From contig OY997595.1 in the NCBI GenBank assembly GCA_963921825.1, positions 20,887,228-20,951,227 on the forward strand: DNA of 64,000 nt, in the 5' to 3' direction. Each line of letters opens with the position of its first letter. The stretch's first letter is position 1. The DNA comes from Erodium maritimum. Its lineage: Eukaryota > Streptophyta > Magnoliopsida > Geraniales > Geraniaceae. The position numbers were made by a program, and so were the translations under genes. Under the pieces are notes generated by a model that saw nothing but the letters and a program-made list of their open reading frames with translations, searched no databases and was not told the DNA's origin. Shown one piece after another: positions 11,121 to 22,652 of this stretch.

Positions 11121-14100
11121 TCATTCATGTTTGTAATCCAAGAACTTCTCGAATTGTGTTGCTATGTCCACACACATCTTCAAGCGGTAAACAGAGACAT
11201 ACTGTGGACGCATGTAAATAGGGATCGGAAATGATTGGAGCTCCAGCTCGCAATACTTCAGCGCATAAACACCCGAGTCTCCTCTGCACAATAAATGCAA
11301 ATTACTGACTACTAAGTAAGGGTAACAGTTATAGAACAATTAAAAAAGTTATAACATGCAAAGTTGTAGAAGATTCCATACCTAAGATCCGCTTGTTGCA
11401 AATCAGACCGCCTTTCACACGTCCATTTGGTGCCCGAATGCAGTAATTCCGCGTGAAAATTCTTGGCAGCAATGAGAATTTGTGGGAACATCACCACAAA
11501 AGGTTCCATCAATGCATAAAGGGAATTATCCGGAAGTGTTCTATAGCAGTCATACATGATGAGCTTGCAGAGAGTTACGTCCGCCTCCACCATAACCCAA
11601 TGCTGTGATACTTCGTCTACCAGCAAAGGAAAAAATATTCTGTCACAACCTGCCCATTCCTTACCAGCAAAGATCGGAAGATCGCCCCTAACGTATTCCA
11701 TTAAGCGATCTGCTACTTGGGGGTTCTCACTTTGACTCCATGCCATGTGCCCTTCCTTAACGGCATCTGCAAATTCTGCGTCCAACACCACAGCATTCTG
11801 TGCATAGTGCTTCTTGCAACGCCCCTGCCGCTTTCTAATTCCAAACAGGCAATCATTCATGTGCTGCATACATAAAAGTAATTTTATTACATTTAAATTA
11901 AATTGAAAACAAGGAAACAATGCAAATAATTAAGGTTCCACCTTACCCTTGCATTCAGCTTTTCGTTTGACCCGCTGAGAGTTGTGTAGTAAGACAAGCT
12001 GACCTCTCCGTAAGGTGTTTTTGGGATTTCCTCTAAGGGTATCTTCTTCCTCTTCAGTTTTGCGATCACATCCTTATACACCTGGGTTGTGGATTGATCA
12101 GGCATAAGGAGAGGGTTCAACTTCTCTAAGTTCCCTTTAAGTCTCCTCTTCTTCTCCTTCGTTGCTTCGCTGTCCCGCTCGTGTATAACAGGAGCCGAGA
12201 CTTTCGTCGAGCTTGATTCTTCTCTCTTCCGCTTGCTTGTGCCAGGATTCTTTGTGGCAGCCCCCCTCTTCTTTGTGGCCCTTGTGGCAGGCTTCTTTGT
12301 GTTAGACTTCACCTTTTTTGCAAGACGCTTACTTCTAGTAACTCTAGCTGGAATTTCCTTGGCCTTTTCAACAACAGCCGGCTCATGGACCTCTTGGTTC
12401 ACCTCATCTACTTCCTTCTCCACGGACTGTTCCTTTTCATTCACATCTTCCCCTTCATTGCCTTCCTCTTCTTCATTACCTTCTTCATTCACTTCTTCAT
12501 TAGCTTCTTCATTCACATTTCCTTGTTTGTTCACTTCCACTACAGCGGGCACACCTTCTTGTCCAGCTGTCACTCCTTCTTCTTCTTCTTCTTCTTCTTC
12601 TTCTTCTTCTTCTTCTTCTTCTTGTTTGTTCACTTCCTCTTCAACGGCTGCTCCAATTTTTAAAACATCAACTTCCTCTCCATCCTCTCCACCATTGGGA
12701 ACTCCCACTTCTTGTTGGTTCTCATCCATTTCCTCCTCGGGCACTTCTTCTCCTTGGTTCACTTCAACTCCAGTGGCCACACCTTCTTGGTTCAACTCCT
12801 TCTCACCAACATCCCCCGTCACATTATCGAACATGTCCATGTCATCTTCTTGGTTCTTCTGTTTGTCCTGCCCAGGAAATGATGCTTCAGAACCTGCTCC
12901 GAAGTGGTTTGATGGACTGTGTTCATGTTGTCGGGCTGACAGAGCTCCCATGATCGCCTCAAATTGTGTCTTCTGCACTTCCAACACACTTTTCACATCA
13001 ACCTGCACTGACAGGACCTGGCTCTTTAGCAGCTCAATTTGCTCCATGACAGCCTTGTAAAGTCCATCATCGGACTGTGGGTGTGACGTAGGAACCTGAA
13101 CCTCCTCTGGTGCTGCTGGTGGAGTTGGCGGTGCCACATGGACGGTCTGATCTTCTGGAAATGAAACAACAAAGCCTTGCTCCATCTTTTCCACCATGTT
13201 TTCCAACAACGGATTCAGATGTTCTTCTTCTTTGTTCACGAATTCTTCCATCCAAGGCTGCTTCTTTTCTTCCTCAGTGGGGACCAACAGACTTACGATT
13301 TCCTGAGCACAAAAACGAATAAAATTTAATACGTGGAATTTATATGAAAACGCATATATTGTATGAAAATTAAATTCCTAACCTCCGGTGAGCTTTTTAA
13401 GAGTGCTTCCCTAACAGCACTGTAGGACGGATTTCTACTCCACGTTGTCTTCCATTTTAGAATTCTAGGCAAGTCTACGTCGAAGTCTTCACGAATTGTT
13501 GCGAACTTCGTTGCTAATGATGGTATGCATTCAAATGCAAGTACCTACGACAAAAGATACAACTCATAAGAGACATCATGTACACTACGATATTAAAAAA
13601 ATATTTGTGTGAAGGATTAGTTACTTACTGTGAGAGGAAGGAAAAGCCGGCATATGTCATACTACTCTCATTTCTTGGGTTCTTCTGAGCCACCAACATT
13701 TTATTTCTCAACTTCTTTGCTTTTATCTGTTTTAGTAGATAACTGAAGGACAGAGTACCCCAAGGGTATGCGTAGAACATCTTCAAGTTATCCACTAAAG
13801 CCAAATACTTGCGATCCAGCTTATGGAAGCGTCTGTCCAATGGCATCAATACTCCCCTGATGATCAACAGCAAGCAAACCCTAATAATATCCCAATTAGG
13901 CTTCGTAGAAGGCCTAACCTCCATTTGTTCGCCAACCAACTGGGTCAATTTCTTCTCTAAGGTCAACATACTAGCATCTAGTGTCGGGAAGTGTTTCGAG
14001 GACAAAACTTTGGACTTCATTTGTTTTTTAAAAAGTTTATCATCGGAAAAAGCTCCACACTTCAGCCCCGATATTAAACAGAATTCCTTTAAAGAAAACC

Positions 14101-15112
14101 TGACCGGTCTTCCTTGGACCAAGAACCAGATTTCGGACGACCGGTCCAAGTCAATTTGTCGAACTAACAGAGACCAAGGAATTTGACAAGAATTGTCACC
14201 ACTCGGTTGGATGTCCATCAAATGACCAAATGGAGCTTTTTTAAGGGTACGAAGGTGGATTTCATCATCACTTAACCTCTCAAGTTCTCCTTTGATGAAC
14301 TTAAAAGTTCCCCCTACATGACTCTTCACTGATACCTTGCAATCGAAATGTTCACTCTCGGCCAAAATAGGTTTAAACTCCGGCAGCTCAATTTGGACTA
14401 ATCGTGCATTATCTAGGCTTGCACTTGAACTTTCACCCTCATCATAACTTGGAATTTCTCCGTCGAAGGAAGTTGACCTAGAACTTTCATTTTTTTCACC
14501 ATTTGAGTTTTGCCTACTCTCTAGGGATGATAAACTTGCCCGGTAGGGTGCAAACAAGTAATTACAATAACAGAAAACAATGCATTTCAAATTGAACTGC
14601 AAAACTATAAACACACTTCATTTCAAATTGAACTTTAATTCCCAGATTGCCAACCATAACCGCCATAGATTTAATGACCTAACAATCCATTCTAGAATAT
14701 CAACTCCCAGATTGCGAGCCAGAACAACCCCTGATTTTACGACCTACATATCCCCTAAACCGTATCTAAGCATAACGAATAAACCCCCCTAAATTTCTAC
14801 ATTCAAATAGGAATTCAACGTAGCTACACGACAATTAAACACAATTTCACCCTAAATTCAGCCTATCTAAGCACAACCAGAGAATGGAAACCGAGAACAG
14901 TTAGGGCTTACTTACCATCTCAGCTCCGACAATACTTGTAGCTCGTGGAGAATGGCCAGAAACTGGAACTCGATCCTTCGACCTTGCTGGAGAAGAACGG
15001 AGACGATTCCTTGCTGGAGATCAGTTGGGTCGAAGGTTTCTGGGTTTTGGGGGGGTTTTGGAGTCGAACAAGAAGAAGAAGAAAATAGAATTGAAGGAGG
15101 GAAAAACGACAC
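11121..15112 (-). pseudogene. DUF1985/Ulp1-like cysteine protease gene of MULE-1 (6 exons, probably degenerate)
   Basis: Exons 15112-14916, 14534-13629, 13544-13383, 13302-11947, 11863-11382 and 11283-11121 have good splice sites and together would give about 1088 residues. The N-terminal half has the DUF1985-type signature (IWFLVQGRPVRFSLKEFCLISGL). Exon 4 is a long acidic region with a poly-Glu tract, a basic nuclear-localisation-like stretch (RSKRLAKKVK) and Lys-rich repeats. Exons 5-6 form the Ulp1/SENP C48 protease domain: His in QHWVMVEADV, Asp in IMYDCYR, Gln in LQQADL. The nucleophile position reads GDSGVYALKY, where the family has Cys. The summed exons are one base short of a multiple of three. 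The misfit lies at the exon 2 donor, which reads CACAGTAAGT where CAGGTAAGT is usual. Members normally cleave SUMO-like modifiers; this copy is probably inactive. Confidence 0.75.
12575..12623 (-). repeat. CTT/GAA microsatellite inside the Ulp1-like gene
   Basis: About sixteen CTT units on the plus strand encode a poly-glutamate run on the minus strand, within the acidic fourth exon of the Ulp1-like gene. Confidence 0.95.
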
Positions 15113-15497
15113 AGCTTAACATAAGTTGTTTCAATTTGAAGTTGAAGCTGACTAGGATAATTTGAAGAGCTGACAAGGATAGTTTGAAGATGACAAGGCA
15201 ATGTTGTTGAAGTGCTAAAAGGGCACAAATGTAATCTCATGCATTTTACTCATAAAAAGAAAATAAAAAATAAAAGAAATAAGTTCAGCTAAATTACGGG
15301 GTCTGCCACGGTAAGACTTTGCTAGAATAATGCCATTTGGATAATAAGGCCTTTGATTCACAGGGTTTGGCTGGAATGGAGCTGATCAGATAAAACAAAC
15401 CAAAACACGTATTCAGTTTCTGGGCAAGCATGAACCGCTCCACATAGAAGAAAAAGGCTCATCATCGTCGCCGTCAACATCAACATCAACTCTGTTG

Positions 15498-15506
15498 TAT
15501 AAAAAG
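15498..15506 (+). promoter_or_regulatory. Probable TATA box of the EF-hand gene
   Basis: TATAAAAAG lies 174 bp upstream of the ATG at 15672, leaving room for a leader of about 140 nt. It is only about 147 bp from the right end of MULE-1, so the distal promoter of this gene has been displaced by the transposon. Inferred from position and motif only. Confidence 0.5.
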
Positions 15507-15671
15507 CTCAACCGAGGCCAATCGAAAGAACCAGAAGCCGCTCGAGGTCTGAAACAGAGCACCTACCTACCTCTCTGCTCTGTAACAGTAGCAGGGGAGA
15601 CGAATCAGTCTCTACTTTAAACTCACGAGAGTCACTCGAAAAAGGGTCTTTCGATCACGAGGAAAAAGGAA

Positions 15672-18600
15672 ATGGCGAGCTCTCCCAGGAAGAAAGGAGG
15701 GAACGGGCAGGTGCTGGACGGTTCGGATATAATGGAGTTGGTTGGGAACGAAGAGGTGTTTACCAATTTCGTCGACCATAAGTTCAACGAACTCGACATA
15801 GACAACGACGGTAAGCTCTCCGTGAAGGAGCTCCAGCCTGCTGTTGCCGACATCGGTGCCGCTCTCGGCTTGCCTGCTCAGGGCTCTTCCCCTGATTCCG
15901 ACCACATCTACTCCGAGGTTTCTCTTCTCCTTGAGGATTTTTTATTCAATTTGTTCGAATTACTTGCCTTCTCCACCGATTCCTCTGTTGGGTACAGCGT
16001 GTTTTGATGATTTCTTAGACTAGGCATTTGATCGAACAGTTGGTGTGCATAGTGAGCCGTGAGGAAAAGAGGTTATTATTTGTGAAATTCTTGTGTTTGG
16101 ATGGTCAAGCTATTGGTTTAAAGTAATGGGTCGATTTTAGTTTGTTCTTCAACAAACAAGTTGAAGCTTGTCTGATTTGGTTAATACATTCCATTGCCAA
16201 AATGATCACTGCTCAGTGTCTTGTTTTCTCCAGTGTTTATCATGTTCTCTTCTGAAGTTGAATAGGTGTTTATGTTGAATTAGTGATGTTCATGTTTTGT
16301 CTGATTTGCAAATGATGTGTTCCAGACCTTGCAATCATTATTCCTTGTGGATAGAGCCAAGGAGGGTTTTGCTACTGAGTCATTGGGTTCTTCTATTTCA
16401 TTTAGGTGAGAGGTGTGGCTGTGGCAGATCTCTCTCAGAGAAGATAACAATGGAACAAGAACTCTTTTGTTGTATCTTGACAGTTTGCAGTATAAGATGT
16501 TATTTATTATGAATTTTCTTCTGTGAACTATTCCTTACCTACAAGGTTGTATGGGAATCAGAGGGTAAAGTAGTGTTGTTGCCTTGTGACTTGAGGTCAT
16601 GGATTCAAGTGAGAGAACCAACTTTCCTACCACAACAATGATAAGGTTGCATACATAGCCATTGTTGATAGCAACTTGGCCTAAACTCAAATTAATAGTT
16701 AGGTTTGTGAATGGCCGTATTTGCCTTCTTGGGGTTATCTAGGCTGCATATTTTTCAAATTTCTATTTCTAGCTTAGCTCAAGAAACTTCAAACCTAGGA
16801 TTCAGCCTTTTCAGCATTGTTGAGCTTGACTTTTAGTTTGGCTTTACCTTTTTTACTTGGACTTTTTATCTTGATGCTGGGTCGGTGCTATCTTGTGATA
16901 AATGCTAATCTTGGACCTTTTATGGTATGCCAGAAAGCTCTGTGTAACCATAGTCAAAATACACATGATTTTGCTGGTTTCTTTTGATATGAGCAAACAT
17001 AATTTTCTATGATGGGATATCAAAGCCAAAGGTGACTAATGTGGATGGGAAATGTAATTTTCTTGTACCTAACCTGTGAAAAATGGAGGGCATTATTCTC
17101 ATGCTGACAGAAGAGGAAGACCCACACAAGCACCGTCCCATGTTTACATGATGTTCATGCTTTATTTATCTGTCCAATTAAATATCCCGAAAAGGACAGT
17201 AGGAGTTGGAGAAAAGTTGAATGGCTAACGAGATCTTGATTGTTTCGGGGAAGATGAGAATAAATGCACTTGTATGCAATGATTCCACTTTTGATGATTT
17301 GTTGTGAACTATGTAGGGAGAGCTTCATTTAATTTGTATTGTGTTTATGAACCTGTTTTGAATATCTATGCTGTAGGTTCTGAATGAGTTCACTCATGGG
17401 AAACAAGGAAACGTGAGCAAGACTGAGTTTAAAGCAGTTCTTTCAGATATTCTAATAGGCATGGCTGCAGGCTTGAAGCGAGACCCCATTGTGATTCTTC
17501 GAATTGACGGGGAAGACCTACAAGAGTTCATCAGTGGTCCAAGTTTTGAACAAGAGATCGTGTCCATTTATTCGGAGATAGATCCTCAAGGATCGCTTCG
17601 TGATTACATTACCAAGGCTTTGGAGAAACTCACAGTTGATCAGGGGATGCCTCCTTCAGATCCTTGGGTAATTAGTCGACTTTCAGTTAAGAACTTAGCC
17701 AAAAACCAAATTTACAAACCTAAACTATTGTTTTCCACAGGTGATGAACAACATCGTGGAACCAGCTCTGCACCACTGCATTAGCAATGGGGTGGAAGGA
17801 CCCATATCCCAAGAAACATTCTTGGCGGAATTCAAAAAAGTAGCAGAGGCTGTGGCTGAGCATCTCAAGGACCAGCCTGTCATCGTGGCCCATAGTGAAA
17901 ACACCTTTGATGGAAGCGCCATAAGGAGACTGCTACTCAATAAGTTTGAACTCGACAAGGTCTCACCTCACCCTCTTCTCTACACCAAAACAAGTAGCTC
18001 AATTATTTCATTTCTGTTTTGCATTACTAAAACTCATCAACTTATGCAGTTACTGAATTCAGCCATGGAAGGTGTGCCTAAAGATCGCAATGGGAAATTG
18101 TCCAAGGAGTACGTGCGTGTGGCCCTTGATGTTCTGGCTCCTTCGGCAGGCCTGCCTCCCCTTGGAGCAGTTGATGAGGTACTCTACTCAATCGTGTGCA
18201 TAAATTGTGCTCTAGATGCCACTGATCAAACATGTTAGTGTATCTGATATATTAGAAAAATAACTCAGCTAAAAGTTTAAGATGATAGTTGAAGATAGGT
18301 AAGACATAAGGGGCCTATTATGGGCTATAAGACATACTGATCGATAATCAGTAACTAATAAAAAAAGATAATGATACTTGTATGTGAGGAACCAAACTTG
18401 GATACTATATTAGAGGATCAACTCAACTAAAAATTCAAGCTGATAATTGAAGGTCTGATACATTTGAGTTTGGCAGATGGACAAGGTGATAGCTGATGCG
18501 TTCAAGACATGGACCGTGGACGACGGGAAAACTGTGAAAGAAGAAGAATTCAAAAAGTTACTGACGGAAATACTGGGGAGCCTGATGCTGCAACTAGAGG

Positions 18601-18686
18601 CAAATCCTATATCAGTTTCTCTCAACTCTGTTGTGCACGAGCCTCTCGCCTCTTCTTCATCGCTTCTGCAGACATCCTCTCAGTAG
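15672..18686 (+). CDS. EF-hand calcium-binding protein, SnRK2-interacting calcium sensor-like (5 exons)
   Basis: Exons 15672-15917, 17377-17667, 17741-17959, 18050-18178 and 18477-18686 all join in phase 0 at GT-AG sites and give 364 residues. One canonical EF-hand loop is present at residues 42-53 (DIDNDGKLSVKE, with D42, D44, D46 and E53). Three further EF-like segments are degenerate: DPQGSLRDYI, PKDRNGKLSKEY and VDDGKTVKEEEF. The size and the pattern of one classical plus several non-classical EF hands match the plant family of Arabidopsis At4g38810, known as SCS, a calcium sensor that inhibits SnRK2 kinases. That identity is from memory of the family, not from a search. No membrane segment or signal peptide is seen, so a cytosolic or nuclear protein is likely. 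Intron 1 (15918-17376) is large and holds no other gene. Confidence 0.85.
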
Positions 18687-19526
18687 TTCACTGCAAGAGT
18701 CCTCATATATTATATGGTATAACACAAGAAAAACAAAAATAAAGTAGAATAAAATTTGTTGAAATGTTACCACTATCGTCTATTCTGCAATTTACTTGAA
18801 TGCGTTAAACATGTAAACGTCGTTCATGCTCTAATCGATCTCTTCTACCTGTACTACTGTGTGAGTATCAATTAATAGCAATCTTTTACAAATTCTTTAT
18901 CTTCTTGCTTGATGCATAAAAGCTTCTTGCTCTATGAATTGTAATCGGATGATGAGCATGATCAGTTGTAATCATCCTGGTTGCAGATAATGATCAATTA
19001 TTGTGTCACATGTATAAATGTAACAACGTTTGTTTGTGTCTAGAGTGGATTATAATGTCTTAACAAACATTCAACACATGGGGACCCAAGATATCCATCC
19101 ATATCAATCCCGACAGTTCATGTCTTCCGGTCACGTGTTTTCTTAGAAATTCATTATTGTCGAGTTCTATCAACAGTCAGGCTCAGGTATAACAAGATGG
19201 ATTAAAGCATGAAGTTAGGATAATAAGTGACAATTATTATCGACACTTGTTGATTCATTTGGTCTAAGTATATGATAATATGAATCCAGAAAGTCAAATA
19301 TTGTTGTTTAAAATGTACATCACCTTCTTTACATCCTCTTGGTGATAATGCCTAAATTTCATAGATTCGTCTGGATTCTTATTCAAAAGGTCTATTAGTG
19401 TACGCATATCTATCCTTTGAGGTTGTTATATAAAGACAATTCTATTAATGAATCAATATTCAATTAATTGATCAAAATAAATATCTTTCAATCCACAAAT
19501 GTCTATTGATTGTTTTCTTCTGCATG
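18687..19526. other. Intergenic region downstream of the EF-hand gene
   Basis: Contains AATAAA-like signals near 18738 and 18748 that could polyadenylate the EF-hand transcript. The rest is AT-rich and shows no gene or clear repeat. Confidence 0.5.
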
Positions 19527-21637
19527 TGTTAAAACTCAATCTAATTCAAAAACTCGAAATTATGGGTGGAGACATCAAAATGAATATCAAGAAATCAATT
19601 AATCCTCGACGAAGTGGGTTCGTAGTAAGTAAACACTATACTCTCTCTCCCCTTTCTCCTCCGCTCACTTCAAACCCTAGTTTAGATCTGCGACCGTCGG
19701 TGTTTTTCTCGGCGATTCGTCGCCAGAAATTCACCGGTGGCCCTCCCTCCTTTCGGTTCCTTGCTTTATTTGCCTTTCCTCTTGACCGTTAGCTTCGATT
19801 TGGCTTCCGAGGCACTTTTTCAGCCCGTCTCTCCCTTTGTCTTTCATCGTCGTTTTCCCGGTTTTTGGCCGGTCGTTGGTGTGAGTTTTCACACCGTGGG
19901 AGAGTTTGGGGTTAAATATGGGTATTGGGGCTTGATTGGTGGGCATTGTCGCGGCTCCTCCCTCTTCCGGCCTCTCGGGTTCTTTCCTCCACCGGTGGCG
20001 ACGTTTCCAGAGCGAGTTGGACGTTTTTCTTCTCGTGTTTGGGCTTTGGCCGTTTGCCGTTGTGTTTCTCGTCCTCTCCGGTTCTAGATTCCTCCTAGTG
20101 GTCGTTCTTGCTCCAGATCCATTCAATCTACACATGTTCTCGGATGATTCTGGACCTCGTGGGAGCGGCGAGGGGTTCTAGCCATGTGGCTTTGGTGTGG
20201 AAGCTTCTGATCTGCGGTGGGCGTGGCTTCATCTTGGGTCATCAGATCCGGTTTGGCGGAAGTGTCCTCTCCTCTTCCCTACGACATGGGGTCCTCGGTA
20301 AGTCTTCTGTAATTCATTTCCTTACAATTTACTCCTCCGGATCAAATCTGTTAGCCTTACCGTTTGGTATTGGCCTCTCCCCTTGGGTCGTCGGTAGATG
20401 TTGGTCGCCGGCGGAATCTCGTTGAGATTCGAGAGAATAGATCTGATCTGTACTAGTTTTCCCCTATCCCGTGCGAATCCAGATCTCCCCTTCTGTCCCT
20501 TCCCCCATCTTCCTATCCTTATCCCCATTTCTGGGGATGAAGCTCAATAGTTGGTGTTGGCCAATATTGAGATAGTGCCTAACGGCAAGTGGAAGATTGG
20601 TGGTTCGGATTTGGGGGGCTTGACCGGGCTCGTCTGGGTGAGGGAGAATTGTCTTGATGCCTCCTTAAGGTTATTGGGTAACAGGGTGGTGTAGTTGTAA
20701 AGGAAGGTCGGAGTTCTTATTCGTTGGTTCTTGGTTTGTGGGGGTGGGGAGTAGGGTGTCAGATTCTCTCTGTGGTCCGTTGGGTTGCTGTTTTGGTTGC
20801 TGCTTTACCACTTCTTCGTGATCTTGATTTGCTGTGGGTGGTTCTCTCGGTCCGGCCGGTGGTGGCCGGACTAGTACATTGTTGGGTGATCGAGGGTGAT
20901 TGAAGCTACTTCACATTGCTTGGGGTTTGCGCAAGGCTCGACGTTGGTGAAGTTGTTTTTTTCCCTCTTGGGTCTGGTTTGTTTACTTCGTTATTAGGTT
21001 GGCCTGGTTTGTATTAGGATGATAGTGTTTGTGCTTGTATTTCTAGATTTAAGTTCTAGACTTGTTCTGGTTGGGTTCCCCTTTTTGGGAACCCTTGGTT
21101 AGAGACAGTGCTGGTTGGCCGGTTCTCTCTTAGTTTCTGATTTTACTTCAAGGTTGAAAAATCGGGGTATAGGATTGTTAGACCCATCCTAGTTCTAGTT
21201 TCGGTTTAGTTTCTTACACTGCAAGCTACTTGCGCTAGGGACCCCTACTGGGGTTTCCTTTATTTGTAAGATTCTGGTTGTGAGGATTTGCCCTTTGCCT
21301 TGTACTTCACTTTGAAGTTTTGGTATTTATAAAAAAAAATCTGCTGATCAAAAAAAAATTAATCCTCACACTTTCGATGTGAGACACATACTTCAACACT
21401 CCTCCTCACGTGTAGGGCTGAACATCTACACGTGGGTCATTGCAAGACATGACATCTATATATGGATCGGAGACCACAAGGTGAAAGTGACAAACGAGTC
21501 ATGGGCCGAACCAGTTCTGATACCATGTTAAAGCCCAATCCAACCCATAAGTTCGAGCTTTTGGGTATAGGCATCAAGATATATATCAACAGGTCAATTA
21601 ATCCTCACATTTTCGATATGAGACACATACTTCAACA
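19527..21637 (-). mobile_element. TRIM (miniature LTR retrotransposon) split by a later insertion
   Basis: The right LTR is 21526-21637 (112 bp, TGTTAAAGC...TTCAACA). The left LTR is 19527-19607 plus 21368-21398, also exactly 112 bp once the insertion at 19608-21356 and one TSD copy are removed. The 127-bp internal part (21399-21525) ends next to the right LTR in TTCTGATACCA, the complement of a tRNA-Met primer-binding site, so the element reads on the minus strand. There is no coding capacity, as usual for TRIMs. Flanking 5-mers GCATG and ATATG agree only partly, so the TSD is imperfect. The LTRs have diverged noticeably, which suggests an old insertion. Confidence 0.85.
19608..21356 (+). 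mobile_element. Non-autonomous poly(A) retroposon inserted in the TRIM left LTR
   Basis: An identical 11-bp direct repeat AATTAATCCTC flanks it (19597-19607 and 21357-21367). The 3' end is A-rich (GCTGATCA followed by A8). The 1.75-kb body starts with CT-rich sequence containing AAACCCTAG, like a transcribed leader, and its ORFs are short with no reverse transcriptase signature. This is the mark of LINE-mediated insertion of a non-autonomous element. A second insertion at 43477-44822 has a similar 3' tail. Confidence 0.8.
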
Positions 21638-22228
21638 ATATGTTCATTTTGATTGTTGTCTCAATAAGAGTTTTCATCTTTCGCATATAGAAAAAGTTTT
21701 TAAGATTGTTGTTTCTTTAAGAGAAACATTATGTCGGAAGGTTCGGGTTTAATACTGATTATTAACTACGAATCAAATAAATATAAGTATGTTGCTTGGT
21801 GTATTGATCTTTTCATAGAAATGTGTGAGTTGTTTATGTTAGACGAGTTAGTCCATAAACAACTCACACATTGAATCATGGGATAGATTTTTGTTCGTGT
21901 TATGGTAGACTTTCCAGATTCAATATAAGATTAAGCACCCAAAAGATAGACATGGACAAGTGTGCGACGTTAAAATATGTTGCATGCTTAGATAAGAGAA
22001 AGCAACATAAACTCGTTGAAATCGGGCTATCGGTCTCAAAATCTTTAAACTAAAAGAAATGTCTACAAACATGAACCAATTGCAAAATAGCTATCAATTT
22101 CATGTTTGTATATGAAGTAATGTGATGTAAAGTAACCAAATTCATACCAGGGTATAATCATTTTTCGTGAGGAGGACCCAAACCCATAAAATGTGGCCTA
22201 ATAGACATTTAAAAATACTTTAAAAAAA
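21638..22228. other. Intergenic stretch
   Basis: AT-rich, with a short inverted repeat (GTGTGAGTTGTTTATG near 21825 and its complement near 21857). No gene is seen. Confidence 0.4.
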
Positions 22229-22640
22229 TGTTGAACACACCTCTTTTGTGGAATACAACTACACTCTTTATTAAGACCGCTCAAGAAGAGATTACAAGAC
22301 CAAAAGACTGTTTTAAAGACACTCGTTTATAGACTACTACACTTTGTGTTACTTGGATGCTTTACAAATGAGTTCCTACCCCTATTTATACTACTAGCAT
22401 CCTAAAATGGATGGTTAGGATTTGTTCTACCCTAAGCACTATTAGTGGATATGATTTAGCCTCTAGAATTCTCCATGAAAATATCCTAAATGTCTACAAA
22501 TGGAAGACTTGTCTTCATGCTTCTACAAGCTTCCACATCCTTCCACTAATGGACTTCTAATTGACTCTTACTAATAATTATTGGCTATGCCTAATTGGGT
22601 TAAACTTTATTGGGCTAGGGCTAGTGATGATATTTTAACA
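22229..22640 (-). repeat. 3' LTR of the chimeric copia element
   Basis: 412 bp, close to the copy at 25587-25988 with a few substitutions and short indels. In element orientation it is the downstream LTR. Confidence 0.9.
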
Positions 22641-22652
22641 CTTCCCCTCAAC
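22641..22652 (-). promoter_or_regulatory. Polypurine tract of the chimeric copia element
   Basis: GTTGAGGGGAAG on the minus strand directly abuts the 3' LTR, the position where plus-strand DNA synthesis is primed. Confidence 0.75.

Larger units (their letters stand above)
3427..15351. mobile_element. Large Mutator-like element MULE-1 carrying four genes
   Basis: The ends are inverted copies of GGCCTTATTAYCCAAATGGC, 19 of 20 identical, at 3427 and reading leftward from 15351. A perfect 10-bp direct repeat TTTGATTCAC flanks them at 3417-3426 and 15352-15361, the TSD size usual for MULEs. Inside are a MuDR-type transposase (+), a GRF zinc-finger/transmembrane gene (+), an acidic gene (-) and a DUF1985/Ulp1 protease gene (-). 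Ulp1-bearing MULEs with weak terminal repeats are known in plants as KAONASHI or KI-MULE elements, and this fits that description. Each gene carries one or two small lesions, so the copy is probably no longer autonomous, although its TSD is intact. It inserted about 150 bp upstream of the TATA-like box of the EF-hand gene. Confidence 0.9.

Noticed and set aside
12233-13060. 275-codon plus-strand Ser/Thr-rich ORF
   Set aside because: It is the antisense shadow of the acidic fourth exon of the Ulp1-like gene, whose GAA repeats read as Ser/Phe on the other strand.
21399-21525. Cassandra-type TRIM with 5S rRNA promoter
   Set aside because: No 5S-like sequence was seen in the LTRs or the internal part.
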